Shown here: one piece after another, positions 1 to 10,434 of the stretch
Numbering within the stretch: position 1 is the stretch's first letter
How the letters are laid out: the number at the start of each line of letters is the position of its first letter
Origin: Dipylidium caninum
Taxonomy: Eukaryota > Platyhelminthes > Cestoda > Cyclophyllidea > Dipylidiidae
DNA length: 64,000 nucleotides
Assembly (NCBI GenBank): GCA_017562135.1
Contig: QEYB01000652.1
Span: 124,001 to 188,000 of the forward strand
Direction: 5' to 3'
Notes under the pieces: generated by a model
The model's input: only the letters and a program-made list of their open reading frames with translations
Database searches by the model: none
What the model was told of the DNA's origin: nothing
Position numbers and translations under genes: made by a program

Positions 1-2850
1 AGGTTGGGGACAGTAGATTGGCACATACTCGGAGCCGAGAGAGGCGTTGAGGTAGATCGCCCACCACGGCTCATATGCACTTTTTTTTCTTTCCTCCCAA
101 CAACGCCATTTATTGTTTCACCTTGCCTTTGCTACCTAGTCGTAACACCTTGAGCTGAGACACTGCAGTCAACGTTCGGGAAGGGACTGAAGAGGACCAT
201 ACTACGCAAAAGTAATTCGTGTCACATATATGTGACGCATGATTGAGGCAAGTCCCTCTATCTGTATTTGATGAGAAGGAGGGATCTCGCATTGGGAGAG
301 AAAAAAATTCACAGGACAGGCAGAGGGCGTAACGTCAAACACTTTCACGGGGAGATATGCTCTGCATATGACGTGGTATCTCATTCACTGACTCCTCCTA
401 TCTCCGCCTTCTGACGATAACAGTCTGTTTGCAGTGCAGGGCTGTGAGTTGCGGAGGGACTAGCTGACAGAGCGCATTCTCAAAAGGGAAGAAGAAAAAA
501 GGAACAATGGGGACTGGCAATGAATATTAGGCACTAAATCTGACGCCACCCCCCACTGCCCCACCTTATCTGCGCTCCTCTTGTCCCTCCACCCCACCCG
601 GTCATCCCACATCTCCGCAATCTCCTTTCATTTGACCTTATCTTTGTTTCCGTCTGATCAAGCCTTCTAAGCTCCTTTCTCATGCAGTACGAGTGAGTCT
701 GTTGTCCAAGGGGAGGATGATAAAATCCTGTTCTCTCCCTAACCCCATCAAATTACTCACTATGGCTCTCTGCCCACCTTCCAGTGTAATGCAGTGCGCT
801 CTGCGCGTGTATCCATGTGCACTGCGGTGGATATCCTCGGCCTAGATTAACTTGACTTCAGTGCCAAAATACCTATGCCCTACCTAATACCCTCAATGCC
901 TCGCCACCGTTGGACTCCTTTCTTGCTCCCTCTCTCTGGCTTTCACTCCTATGCCCTCACATCTTTCTCGGGGGGCCATTTTAAGCAAAGGTCGTCACAA
1001 AATTTTAACAACCTCCATCGAGAATCACTTGTGCGTGATTTAAAAGGGGTGCTTTAAAATCCCTTAGAATAAGGCCATTAACATCGCATAAGTGGATATT
1101 TATACCACCGCATTGCTTTAAAAGAGACAGATAAAAGGGTAGAATCCCATTTTGAATATGGACATGGCACCAGTAGAGACATTCATCACCACAAATAAGA
1201 AGTTAATAACCCCTGCCGCCTCTTATGGGGAAACTCCATAATGATTTGAAAATACTCTGCAATTTTTTATGGCTTCAAGACCTAAAGTGCGTCTACATTG
1301 AGGGCGAAAGGGAGGAAAAGCCTCCGACGGTAACAGGGTACTTCTGAGGTGTTGTCTCCATCTAATCGTATGAGGTGAAAACGAGGTAGAATGCGTGGTA
1401 GTGTTTAGACCAATAATAACTCTAGCTAAATAAGAGTACATCAAAAAGCTCAAATTAAAAGTGGTTCTCGGTAGATTAAATAAGGAAATGGAATAAGCTA
1501 AACAGAAACTAAGAAGTTCAGGGGAAGAAAAATCATAAAATCTCCTACTGAATTTTTGCAAGTAGAGTTTAAAAACTGATACTCAATACGTGGCGGTAAC
1601 GGTAGAGTGCGGAAACGGGGATAACCGTAGTTTGGGTCAGTTCAACAGAAGCCTGAAATCATAGGATGGGTAGGGAGAAAGAGAAAAAAATCCCGGATTT
1701 AGTATTTCCTCGTCTACCAAGTCACGAGGTAGCTGCAGATAGCGCCATAAGGGTGTAATGACAAAGCGAATGCGAGCCAAACCATTTAGCCGAAATCTCG
1801 AAATACCACTAATTGCTTACTCAGCGGTCTATTACCAAAGAAACTTCCGCGGTAATGATGGTCAGTAATTTTACAAGCCAGCAAAAACTATAGAAAAGTC
1901 GACTGGAGTCATACTTAAGCATATCAACAGTGGATAACAAATAAGCGGTGAGTAAGGAGAAGGATAGACAACAGTAATGGGAATGGTGAAACCTAAAGGT
2001 CCCAAGAATACGTACTAGTGAGCATGTAACTAAGACACCAACACATGAATGGGTTTCGACGCAGTATGTGCGCATTATTCCCATTAATTATCCTTGAGTT
2101 TTACAAAGAGGAAGACAAGTCCCAGTTGCTACTGCGCCAATTAACCCAAGCGTGAGTTTTAAAGTCAAAGGTCAGGCGGGGTCCTTGAAGAAGCTGGAAG
2201 TGCTACTAAAATAAGCCTCTAAATCGATGGTAGTTGAAATGTAAAAATCGTGGCAGTAACAAGATAAATAGTCGATGTTAAGAGAGACACGCCATAAATG
2301 TGATTGAATCAGCTGTCAAGGTTCGAGTAGATTTGGGAATCCCAATTGTCAAAGGAAGTTCGGTGGCCTACACAGAATTATGAGAATGTTGAAATTAATT
2401 TTAAAAGATCGAAAATGGCGGTAGAAATCGCAAAAAAGACCCTAAATATTTAACTACTCGACGAGCCAACAATAATTGGAGGAAAGTATGCGAAAGCAAT
2501 GGAACCTAGGTCCCTAATAGGTAGAAGAAAGGCGAAGGCTTGAAAGCAATACCGTTTTGTGTGCCAGAGCACATAAATAAAGTCAACGGGAACGACGAAA
2601 ATATTAACTAAGTCGGATGATTAATAAGACGCGACGAGAAAGGAAATAAAATGTGTTTAAAAGTTTAAATACATGTCTTGTGAAAACTAGAACAAAATAA
2701 CGTGGTTAAAATTGAAACGATCAAGCTAAGAGCAAAAGAAGTAGAGGACATTCCACGAAAAAAGGCAATAAGAGACGATCAAGGTGGACAGACGGCTTCA
2801 CTCGCCCCTTACCTAAGTGGGAAATGGAAGAAGAGTATTTTGGAGTTTAA
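1..2850. other. No gene recognised; 3' flank of the SLC25A46-like gene
   Basis: I see no coding exon that I can support here. The plus strand is purine-rich from about 1.0 kb on, like the introns of the minus-strand gene next door, so part of it may be intron or 3' UTR of the SLC25A46-like gene, whose last exons are missing. Positions 1-90 are open on the minus strand in one frame with a plausible composition (AYEPWWAIYLNASLGSEYV), but no convincing splice acceptor precedes it, so I do not call it. Confidence 0.4.
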
Positions 2851-2912
2851 ATATTTGCATACACTGGAGAAATCGAGAAGGAATAGGGCCAAATAATATC
2901 CAAAAGACATAC

Positions 2913-4151
2913 CGTGGGGTTATACGATTCAGTTGTCTCCGCATCTAATTCCTCCGACTCTCGGCCCTGCCTCAAATAGGCACAAACACCGAAATTCACG
3001 AAACTGCGAATTACGTTTTGTCCTACTCCAAGCACCACCACAGGCAAAACAAGTCGCCACACGGGGAGAAGACGCGAAGTTCTAATAGGAATTGTTCGCA
3101 GATCGGCTTTCAATTTTCCGCCTACGGAACCCATTCGAGGACCAGTGGATGGAAATTTGGGGAGAAGACGTCGTAATCCCTCCAGGAAGCATGAAATCAA
3201 GGTTGTTGGCTCTGAGGCTATTTCCGACTAAAAAAAGCACGTCAAAAATCCGATTGAACAATGACGCCTTTGTGCAAAGGTTTCATCAATAACAGACTAC
3301 ATACTGGTATTTTAATAACCAACTATGTTTCCACACAGCAATGATAAATCTCCTATCGATGCACTCCATCATTTCTTCAAACAACTCAATGCACGAACAA
3401 AGTAAACATTATAAAAAATTGTATTAAGAAAATATAAAATTAAAACTAGTCTTGCCTGAACAAACTCCACCATACTGGCAGCGTAAAATGGAGTTGCAAT
3501 TGTCCAAGAGAGTCTACATTTGGTCAGAGAAAAAAGGACGCCTACATTTGAAGAAGAATATTCAGCAAAACCTTTGAAGGGCTGCTGTAGATCGTAATAT
3601 CCCTGAAAACCAAAGTTTTAATAAAATTAAAGATAACAAACCTCGGAAGTGAGAGAAATTCAGAAAGAGCGTTTTCAGAAGTGGCTCTGATGACCTTTAC
3701 TGTTATCATACCACTTAGGCCTTTCCATAAGGATAGGACACCCTGCAAATAAGAGCAAAATACAAATAGCTAACTTGTCGCGAAACATATGTCTGGATAA
3801 TTGGCACCAGGGAAAACGGTTGAAGGTGGAGAATTTTACTTCGATTTCGAACCTGAAAATATGGGTAATATTCTGGATAACATTACTTGACATTGGTGTC
3901 GGAGGACCAAGAAAGGGTGTGCGAATAACACCTCGTTCACTACCCTACAGAAATCGAGTACAAAAAAATCAAAATACTTTGTCGCGTTGACTCCATGAGT
4001 GAATAAATCTCTAAAGGCTGAACGATATGAGTTTGCACACAAACATACAAGTGTCGGGAGATGGATTCAATGGTGGAACTGATTGAGCTGCCTGAGGCTC
4101 GGGAAGGAGTTCCAAATCCTCAGGAGCAGGATAGCTGGACGAATTTTGCAT
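2913..4151 (-). CDS. SLC25A46: SLC25A46-like mitochondrial outer-membrane carrier-family protein (3' end unresolved)
   Basis: Eight exons join in phase: 4151-4049, 4017-3978, 3944-3887, 3852-3775, 3742-3642, 3602-3546, 3513-3456 and 3227-2913 (270 codons). The product follows human SLC25A46: GVNATKVVNEVLFAHPFLVL matches the first carrier-like segment, LSLWKGLSGMITV the LWKG block, SENALSEFLSLPR the following motif, then TPFYAASMVEFVQ and SRLLPVWRLVLPVVVLGV. Family members sit in the mitochondrial outer membrane and act in mitochondrial fission and lipid handling, not classical solute exchange. The start ATG at 4151 is the first in frame; an ATG at 4251 in another candidate exon is an alternative. 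Introns are 31-39 nt except the last, a 228-nt GC-AG intron. The C-terminal carrier repeat (expected YPLETV-like motif) was not found, so this is a partial model. Confidence 0.85.
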
Positions 4152-6577
4152 TTCTCTTAATTTATTCGACCACATGTTCACTTGTATGAAAACAAACCTG
4201 GCCTAAAGCCTGCAACGACTGGGCATGAAGGCGATTGGTCGTACCCGACATTCGAAAGTTCTCCTTCTCTTTACAATTCATTCAAATAGTCATCCTATTA
4301 ACAAGAGAGTTTTAAGTACAGAAAAATATCTTTAATTTGCGCCCAAAATTTTAATGTAAAATAAGTGTAGCATAAGTGGGCAAAATTTAATTTAAGCTGA
4401 CCGAAGTCGCATAGAGACGAGTTGTAGTGAATTTAAGAAAATGTGCGCTGAAAAATATATTCACAGTTTGCGGATTAAACCTAAGATATAAAGTCGCTGT
4501 TAATCTAGCTGTCCACTTCTCCATGCACATCAAGCATAATTGTTAACAGGATACGGAACTGCGTGGCTATTCTAATAAAAATTTCCGTCGTTGCACTCTT
4601 CTTGGATTAAAAGGCGGAACTTACAAATCCGGTCATGCTATACATGACTATGATAAGTAAAAAGTTTTCTGAAAGAGCAAACTCTTTGTTTCACTTTACA
4701 CCTTTGATTGATCACTAGTGACTATTTACTTTTGATAACAAAAACATCGAGCGAATTATTTTGGCATTTACATTCAATCATCGAGACTTGTGCAATTTGA
4801 AGGTGCGCTTATACATTCGCCCAATAGTGCCGATATGGCAACATACCTGTTTACGTAGAGATCATATCTTTTGGATACCAGCAGTATCCAAACGAAATAA
4901 TTTATTTTACTGGCATGGAACCCTTCTGCTTTTCGGATATGCGTGATCCGAATTGTGTATTTTTAGAAATTCTCGGAAATTTTTGAGCCGATTTCTTTTG
5001 CCTTTCTTTTCTTGAGGAACAATTGTAGGATTTTTCGTTGTAAAGCCGTCAAGGAACATTCTGTCTCTAGCTCATCTTCTTGGATGCGAAGTTCGGGAGA
5101 GCATTTCAATGTGCGTTGAAATTAATCGCCGTTAATACAGCCCAATTGCAGTAGAACACTCACAAATGATGTGTTATGAGATTGGCATGGCCTCTGTTGT
5201 ATGGCGAAGACTATCATCCTCTTTACTTCATTGGCTCTCTGTCTCTAATTTACTGCGTTTTTACGGGGTCGTCTGCGTCAATAACCACCCAGGTAGAGCG
5301 CACTCTAAAGTCCGTTTATTTCCAGTGCTTTAACAGCTCATTATTATTGTTAACATAATCTATGGGGCAGAGTCTGGTAAGAATTACTGTTATCAATTGC
5401 TACTCTGTGGAAATATAAGAGCCTCATATAACTGACCTTTGACATGAATCCACTTTAGAAGACCGCTTAGGGGATTCTGGCCTTTGGGCCTAAAATCATC
5501 CTGACTCATGCCATTATCATTTTTTGATTTTTACAAACAAATACGTAATTGCTTTCGCCATGATCGACTTGTTAAGGAGTTAGCAGACATCTATCTTCGC
5601 TCGCCCATGTTAGCATCAACTTTCAAAACTAAAGGCACGTCATCCAGTAATGTGGGGACATTGTCAAAATTTTGCCTTTATTTTTCACTAACGAGAAGAC
5701 ATAATGAGTTTCTCCACCTGCTACAGTGAGTATGCAGGATGGGGAGAAAGTCTCCCTTCTTCCTGAATAAACAGTGGACCGCGTTAATTCGTATGCACTT
5801 TTTTCTTGCTTCGGCTATCTATAACACAAAAAGACCACATCCCAGGAAATGTCATTCGTAGATTACCTCCTAATCTGGTCAAAAAATCTTGCTACATGAG
5901 TGTTAATACGGAGACTGTAAAAATCATTTTAATGCTATGTTTACACGCGCAACGTGCATTTTAAAACGCTAAAATGGTACTTTTAAATTACGAGTAGCAC
6001 GTTTTATGCGCACAAAGGAGTTGGCATTTACTCAGCGGAGGTAATTTCCCACCATTTCGAAGTATCTGATATTCTCTCGCTGAAAAACACATCGGAATAA
6101 AAATTCCCCTGATTCCCAAATTGTGGCAAAAGAAAAAAAGCGATGAAGACTCACCGATATTTGCCCAATTGAAAGGATCCCGATCTTAAATAAGAAGGAA
6201 ATGATTTCAACACACGACTGGAAGTAATGTGCAGTGATTTACAATAAGGCCCGTTGTAGTTTCCACACAAGGTGAAGTTCTTAGGACGACGTGGTTAAAA
6301 GCAACACTTACGTGCTCTTCTCGAAGTGTATACGGGAACCCTACCAGCTGGTAAATACAAAAAAAACTTGTAAGAATGGGCCCTAAAAACATTTTGAATC
6401 CAATAAACGCGCAGAGTATGAGAATAATGTTCCCCTCCCCATCGCCTGAACCTGTTCTTCAGTTGAACCTCTCCTCTAAATATGTTTAACTGGGATTGAA
6501 AGGTGCCTCCCGGGCGTCAGGTTCCGCGCCTAAACCTGCAGACCTCCACGCTGTGTTTACCGCGAGCAAAAGGCGCC
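4152..6577. other. Intergenic stretch, nothing recognised
   Basis: Small reading frames occur on both strands, but none shows family similarity or paired splice sites. A candidate 5' exon of the SLC25A46-like gene may lie at about 4198-4251 on the minus strand (ATG, then 18 codons, then a GTTTGT donor), but I could not join it in phase to the next exon. Confidence 0.4.
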
Positions 6578-7549
6578 TCACTCAGTTGTGCCGCCTCCAA
6601 AGGAGGCCGCCGAGGCGAAAAGTGGTCCGATGCAAATAAAGATCATAAACAGAATAACTCTACCCATTTTTGCTAGTTCCAAGGCCTCTGGGCTGAAGAA
6701 TCTCTCATCACGAATATCTAAAAGAAGTTCATTGGACTGGATGTTACATCTATACACAAAAACTTCGTTTAATCGAGCACGCAACACTCACAAAACATTA
6801 TTTTTAACGAAAGCTCACTTAGCTAATAGATTCCTTATATAATTCAGAAACTCAGCAAATGTTTAGTAAAATTGTTTGGTTACGGTCCTGTTAAAATAAC
6901 TCAAAATTAATATTATAACCACTTTATGTTTGTTTTATGTATGACGATAGCTCAGACCGATTGTTCACTGTAATTATTTGCTTCTGTGGGATTATTTAAA
7001 CAAGCGTAGCTCTTACCTGGTTGCGTATAGCCAACAGACCCGACATATCTTGCTTCGCTGTCTGCGGAAAAAAAGGGAAATATTTTTGTATGGTGACTGA
7101 TAGTGCGGGAGAAAGTAGGCGTTTTTTTACTTCGAGACAACGATGGCTTTGCCAACTCTACCCTACCGAAATAATAAATTCTCCACGAAAGGTTGTCGAC
7201 TAACTAGACGAATTTATAGCAACGCTCCACCCTGAGACAATCGGAGGAGAGCAGTTTTCTTGTAGTGAGTAAAAAATTCGGAGAAGGACAAGTGCATTGC
7301 ATCCTACTGAGAGCGATGGCATCGCTGCCGGTCTGGAAGACCACAACAGACCGCGGCGACAGGACATTTATCTTACGACTGCCGCCTGCTCTTTTGTCTC
7401 TCACTTTGACTGACGCGACCTGCCCCATCGGACGAGTCGTCGGCGAAAGCCTCGCAACCGCCCAGAAAATGGTGGACGAGGGTACACTTACCTCGGAGGA
7501 CTTGCAACGCAAATAGCATGAGGCTGAGGCGGGCAATGAGTCGCGACAT
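6578..7549 (-). CDS. Unrecognised three-exon gene for an 80-residue secreted or membrane peptide
   Basis: I do not recognise this protein. Exons 7549-7492 (58 nt), 7061-7017 (45 nt) and 6717-6578 (140 nt) have GT donors and AG acceptors and are all joined in phase 1, giving 80 residues. Residues 1-19 (MSRLIARLSLMLFALQVLR) look like a signal peptide or signal anchor. Residues 20-34 are a short linker (DSEARYVGSVGYTQP). The last exon holds an acidic segment (DIRDERFFSPEALELAK), then a hydrophobic stretch (VILFMIFICIGPLFASAA, a likely membrane helix or GPI-type tail) and a short FGGGTTE end. There are few cysteines. A TATA-like box lies about 45 nt upstream of the ATG. The exon-1 layout matches the divergent Kunitz gene at 8793. 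The acceptor of exon 3 (CTTCTTTTAG) was chosen because it alone keeps the frame. Function is unknown. Confidence 0.6.
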
Positions 7550-7590
7550 TGTGGCCGTAGCGGCGTTCTCTGCAGCCTCCCACCCTCGCC

Positions 7591-7596
7591 TTTTAT
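7591..7596 (-). promoter_or_regulatory. TATA-like box of the 80-residue peptide gene
   Basis: On the minus strand ATAAAAGG lies about 45 nt upstream of the ATG at 7549. This fits a start site shortly before the ATG and a 5' UTR of roughly 15-25 nt. Inferred from position only. Confidence 0.45.
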
Positions 7597-7599
7597 TCT

Positions 7600-8740
7600 G
7601 CTCAACTCAGCTTCCCCCTTTGGCCCCCGAGGCAAAACTTAATGTCGCCGATTGACAAATTTTAGTGGGAAACATCGTCGATGCTAATGAGTTGCCCCGT
7701 TCTTCACCAAACGCGCCTTCATCCCCGGCCAGGCGCCTCCCCCCCCTCCACCTCCACCTCCACCTCCAATTGTCCAAAGCGTAAGACAACCCATGCCCAA
7801 TCTTTATTAGATTGGAAACTATGAAACTAAACGTTAGAAGTTTTTGTAACACTCCTCCGTTTTTGTTACCCTTTTTTAAATTTTATCTTTTGCCTCAACC
7901 AAATGAAAACAAAACGCTATTTACGTGTTCACTTTGACTCAGAGCTCAGGTCAACCAGCTTCGAGATGTTTCGCACTCTACACCCTTTTGTCTGCCTCGT
8001 CCGCCCACATGGCAGCGTGTGTGATTCTCCACTCCTCCGAGCAGGTAGACGCGTCTGCCACCTCCCCGGCTCCCGTGGGGAGAAAAACCCCACTTAACTC
8101 TGTGTGTACCCAAAATGAGGCTGCTGGTGCGAAGGGGAGGGAAGGCGGCTAGACCGCAGGAGACGTGTTGAATCGCCGGACGAAGAGGTCGACCAGGCAG
8201 CATGGCGGCGGGAGGCGGCGAGCAAGCCGAGAACACTCAGTGGTGGCTGGCAGGTTGGCTTTCAACCGGCAGAACTGGCCGTCTCCACGCCACCTCCACT
8301 GCCTCATCACCACCACGATCATACGTTTTCTCTGCTTAGCGGGCAACTCTACTACACCCCTTTGTGGCTGTCAGCGTTACAGCTGGTCCGGCTTACACAT
8401 GACAGGTGAGTAAACAAAAACCACTTGTGTTAACATGCCGTTTTCGCGCACAACTCTTAGCCCCATGGTATAGGTCCCCTCTGGCCTCGCTAAAACCCTT
8501 TTTTCCTCCTCCCGGCTACAAATGTCATGATGAGAAACATAAATCACAATGTCATTCGTCTAATTCCCCCTGAATTCCGACTGTTAAGGGGAAAATTCGA
8601 CAACTTTTAAAAGAAATCGACTGTTATGTTAATTACTCTTCGTCTGTCCTCCTCGTGTTCTTGCATGTAATTATCATAAATGACAACATTCTCACTGCTG
8701 TCCGGTGCCTCCCCGCCCCCGTCGCAACCTCGAGGTCAAG
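7600..8740. other. Shared upstream region of two divergent secreted-protein genes
   Basis: This 1.1-kb region lies between the starts of the minus-strand 80-residue peptide gene and the plus-strand Kunitz gene, so it holds both promoters. It contains a short CCACCT/CCTCCA repeat at 7741-7768. A GTGAGTAA donor-like site follows an open frame at about 8405 (+), but no partner exon was found, so I call no gene there. Confidence 0.4.
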
Positions 8741-8749
8741 TCCACGCGC

Positions 8750-8757
8750 TATAAAGG
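8750..8757 (+). promoter_or_regulatory. TATA box of the Kunitz gene
   Basis: TATAAAGG lies 43 nt upstream of the Kunitz ATG at 8793, which fits a short 5' UTR. It mirrors the TATA-like box of the divergent gene at 7591-7596. Confidence 0.6.
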
Positions 8758-8792
8758 AGGCTTCAGACGGCGAGAAGCATCCACGCGCCGAG

Positions 8793-9779
8793 ATGAAAGT
8801 CACCGTCTTCCTCTTCACTCTTCTCATTGGCCTAGTCAATGCCGGCAATGGTAGGGCGCCTTAGTCTTATATCACCGCGTATCACGAAGTTCACCTTTTT
8901 TTAAACTGTCGTTAAACGTTCCTTCTCGTTTTAAAGCTATTAAGTCTTCCTTTTATAATGCAATAAATGTTGCATTGGTAAAAGATTAACCTGAAGGTTA
9001 AAACTTGGCATATCTCACGAAGAGCATATTATAACGCTCGGATATGTCTACCTTACAGAGGCCTATAAACAACTATGACGCCACTTCTCTCCACTGTCCC
9101 CTTTCATACTTATGCCTTAACTCTTCTGTCTACGATCCGAATCATCGTCATTCAATCAATTAACTGCCTATTCAGAATGCAGTTGCTCACATTTTAACAT
9201 TAACAAATTAGTAAGACGGTTTATTAATTTTTTGGAATTTGTTAAGTATACTTTTTTTGAGTCAAGCAATACTTTATGGCATTTTCATGTATTTCCGTCA
9301 ACTTTTCAGATTATGCGGACCCCTCTATCACGGACTACGTTGCAAATGGTTAGTTTTGCAGTCAATTGTCACTCATTTGGCTTACCGAAAATTACTAAGT
9401 TGCAGACGAATGTTAACGCCTCCACAGAATTTATAGATATCAATGGGTAGCGTTCAGGATGCTTCGAATGGGGTCTTACGACAAAATCCATTACAAAAGT
9501 AACCCTTGTTTAATGGTAAAACGCACGCTACTGACTCAAATCAGTAAAAGGTTTATTACATATCACGTTACACAATTTTTGACCCCCGTCCTTCCTTCAG
9601 ACGCTTGTCAATTGCCGGTCGACCCCGGGCTGGGCCGGCCACACATCCCCTCATACTATTACGATCCACATGCAGGCGTTTGCGTACCCTTCGTTTACAG
9701 CGGCTACAGCGGTAATGCCAATCGCTTTCAGACACGCGACGAATGCGAGCTTCACTGTGGTGTTGGTGGTGGTGACTAA
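8793..9779 (+). CDS. Secreted single-domain Kunitz protein lacking one disulfide
   Basis: Two exons, 8793-8850 and 9601-9779, joined in phase 1 by a 750-nt intron, encode 78 residues. Residues 1-17 form a signal peptide (MKVTVFLFTLLIGLVNA) and the rest is one Kunitz (BPTI) domain: DACQLPVDPG, then YYYD, then an FVYSGYSGNANRF block and ECELHC. Four cysteines are present, matching BPTI Cys5, Cys30, Cys51 and Cys55. The counterparts of Cys14 and Cys38 are Gly and Tyr, so the 14-38 disulfide next to the reactive loop is lost; an Arg sits next to the lost Cys14, at the P1-like position. Kunitz proteins inhibit serine proteases or block ion channels, and tapeworms secrete many of them at the host interface. 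Which activity this one has cannot be read from sequence. A TATA box lies at 8750 and AATAAA at 9845. Confidence 0.9.
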
Positions 9780-9844
9780 AACCATCCTGTCTTGTCTTCA
9801 CTGTGGGCTTTACACATAATATGCAAATTCACTGCTTAAATTCA

Positions 9845-9850
9845 AATAAA
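9845..9850 (+). promoter_or_regulatory. Polyadenylation signal of the Kunitz gene
   Basis: AATAAA lies 66 nt after the TAA stop at 9777-9779, the only canonical hexamer close downstream on this strand. Confidence 0.65.
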
Positions 9851-10434
9851 CTATAATTACTGGTAACTGCGAATTTTGTCGCTGCTTTACATATTTCAAC
9901 TTGCATGCAGTGACTTAGACCCGTTCGACTCTTCGTCTCAATTGCACCCACCAAAAGACGTCACTCTGCCCCTCCGGTTACCGGACTGGCCGTAGGCGCG
10001 TTGGCGCGCTGCTTACGCCTTCACGTCCTCACTGACCGCCTGGTCAAACATCCCTCCACTTGGGTAGTTGCGCATAGGCATATAGACCGGGCTCGAAGTA
10101 TGGCAACATTACTGGTGTTTTCACCGCGGTGAGTTAGCCAGGTTCGATTTCAACCGGAGTTCGGCTCGCTATCACTTGAGGTGTCAGTGCCGCATCGACA
10201 GAACTCTCAACGGTCACAACACATTCATGAGCGACCCAACAACCAGCGCGGGTTGAAGAATATGGCATTTTTGGCAAGTCTAATCACTACCTATGTACAG
10301 GAGAAGAACAAAAGTATCAGCAGTCGCAGCACATCAGATAGGGGAAGGAAATGCGATACCTGAGTGCTCATGCGGGAATTTGAGTCCATGGAGCAGTTCT
10401 TCATCTTTGATCGCACCTCAGATACTTCACTATC

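Noticed and set aside
1..90. Open minus-strand frame at the left edge
   Set aside because: The composition is coding-like, but the upstream side is purine-rich with no acceptor, and the other end is cut by the window.
7204..7635. 143-codon minus-strand open frame
   Set aside because: It overlaps the signal exon at 7549-7492 in another frame and runs through its strong GTAAGT donor; the composition is that of GC-rich flank.
9232..9450. 72-codon open frame inside the Kunitz intron
   Set aside because: No cysteine pattern of a Kunitz domain and no signal peptide; it lies between two exons that fit perfectly.
10141..10160. GGTTCGATTTC, tRNA B-box-like
   Set aside because: No matching A box, cloverleaf or acceptor stem around it.
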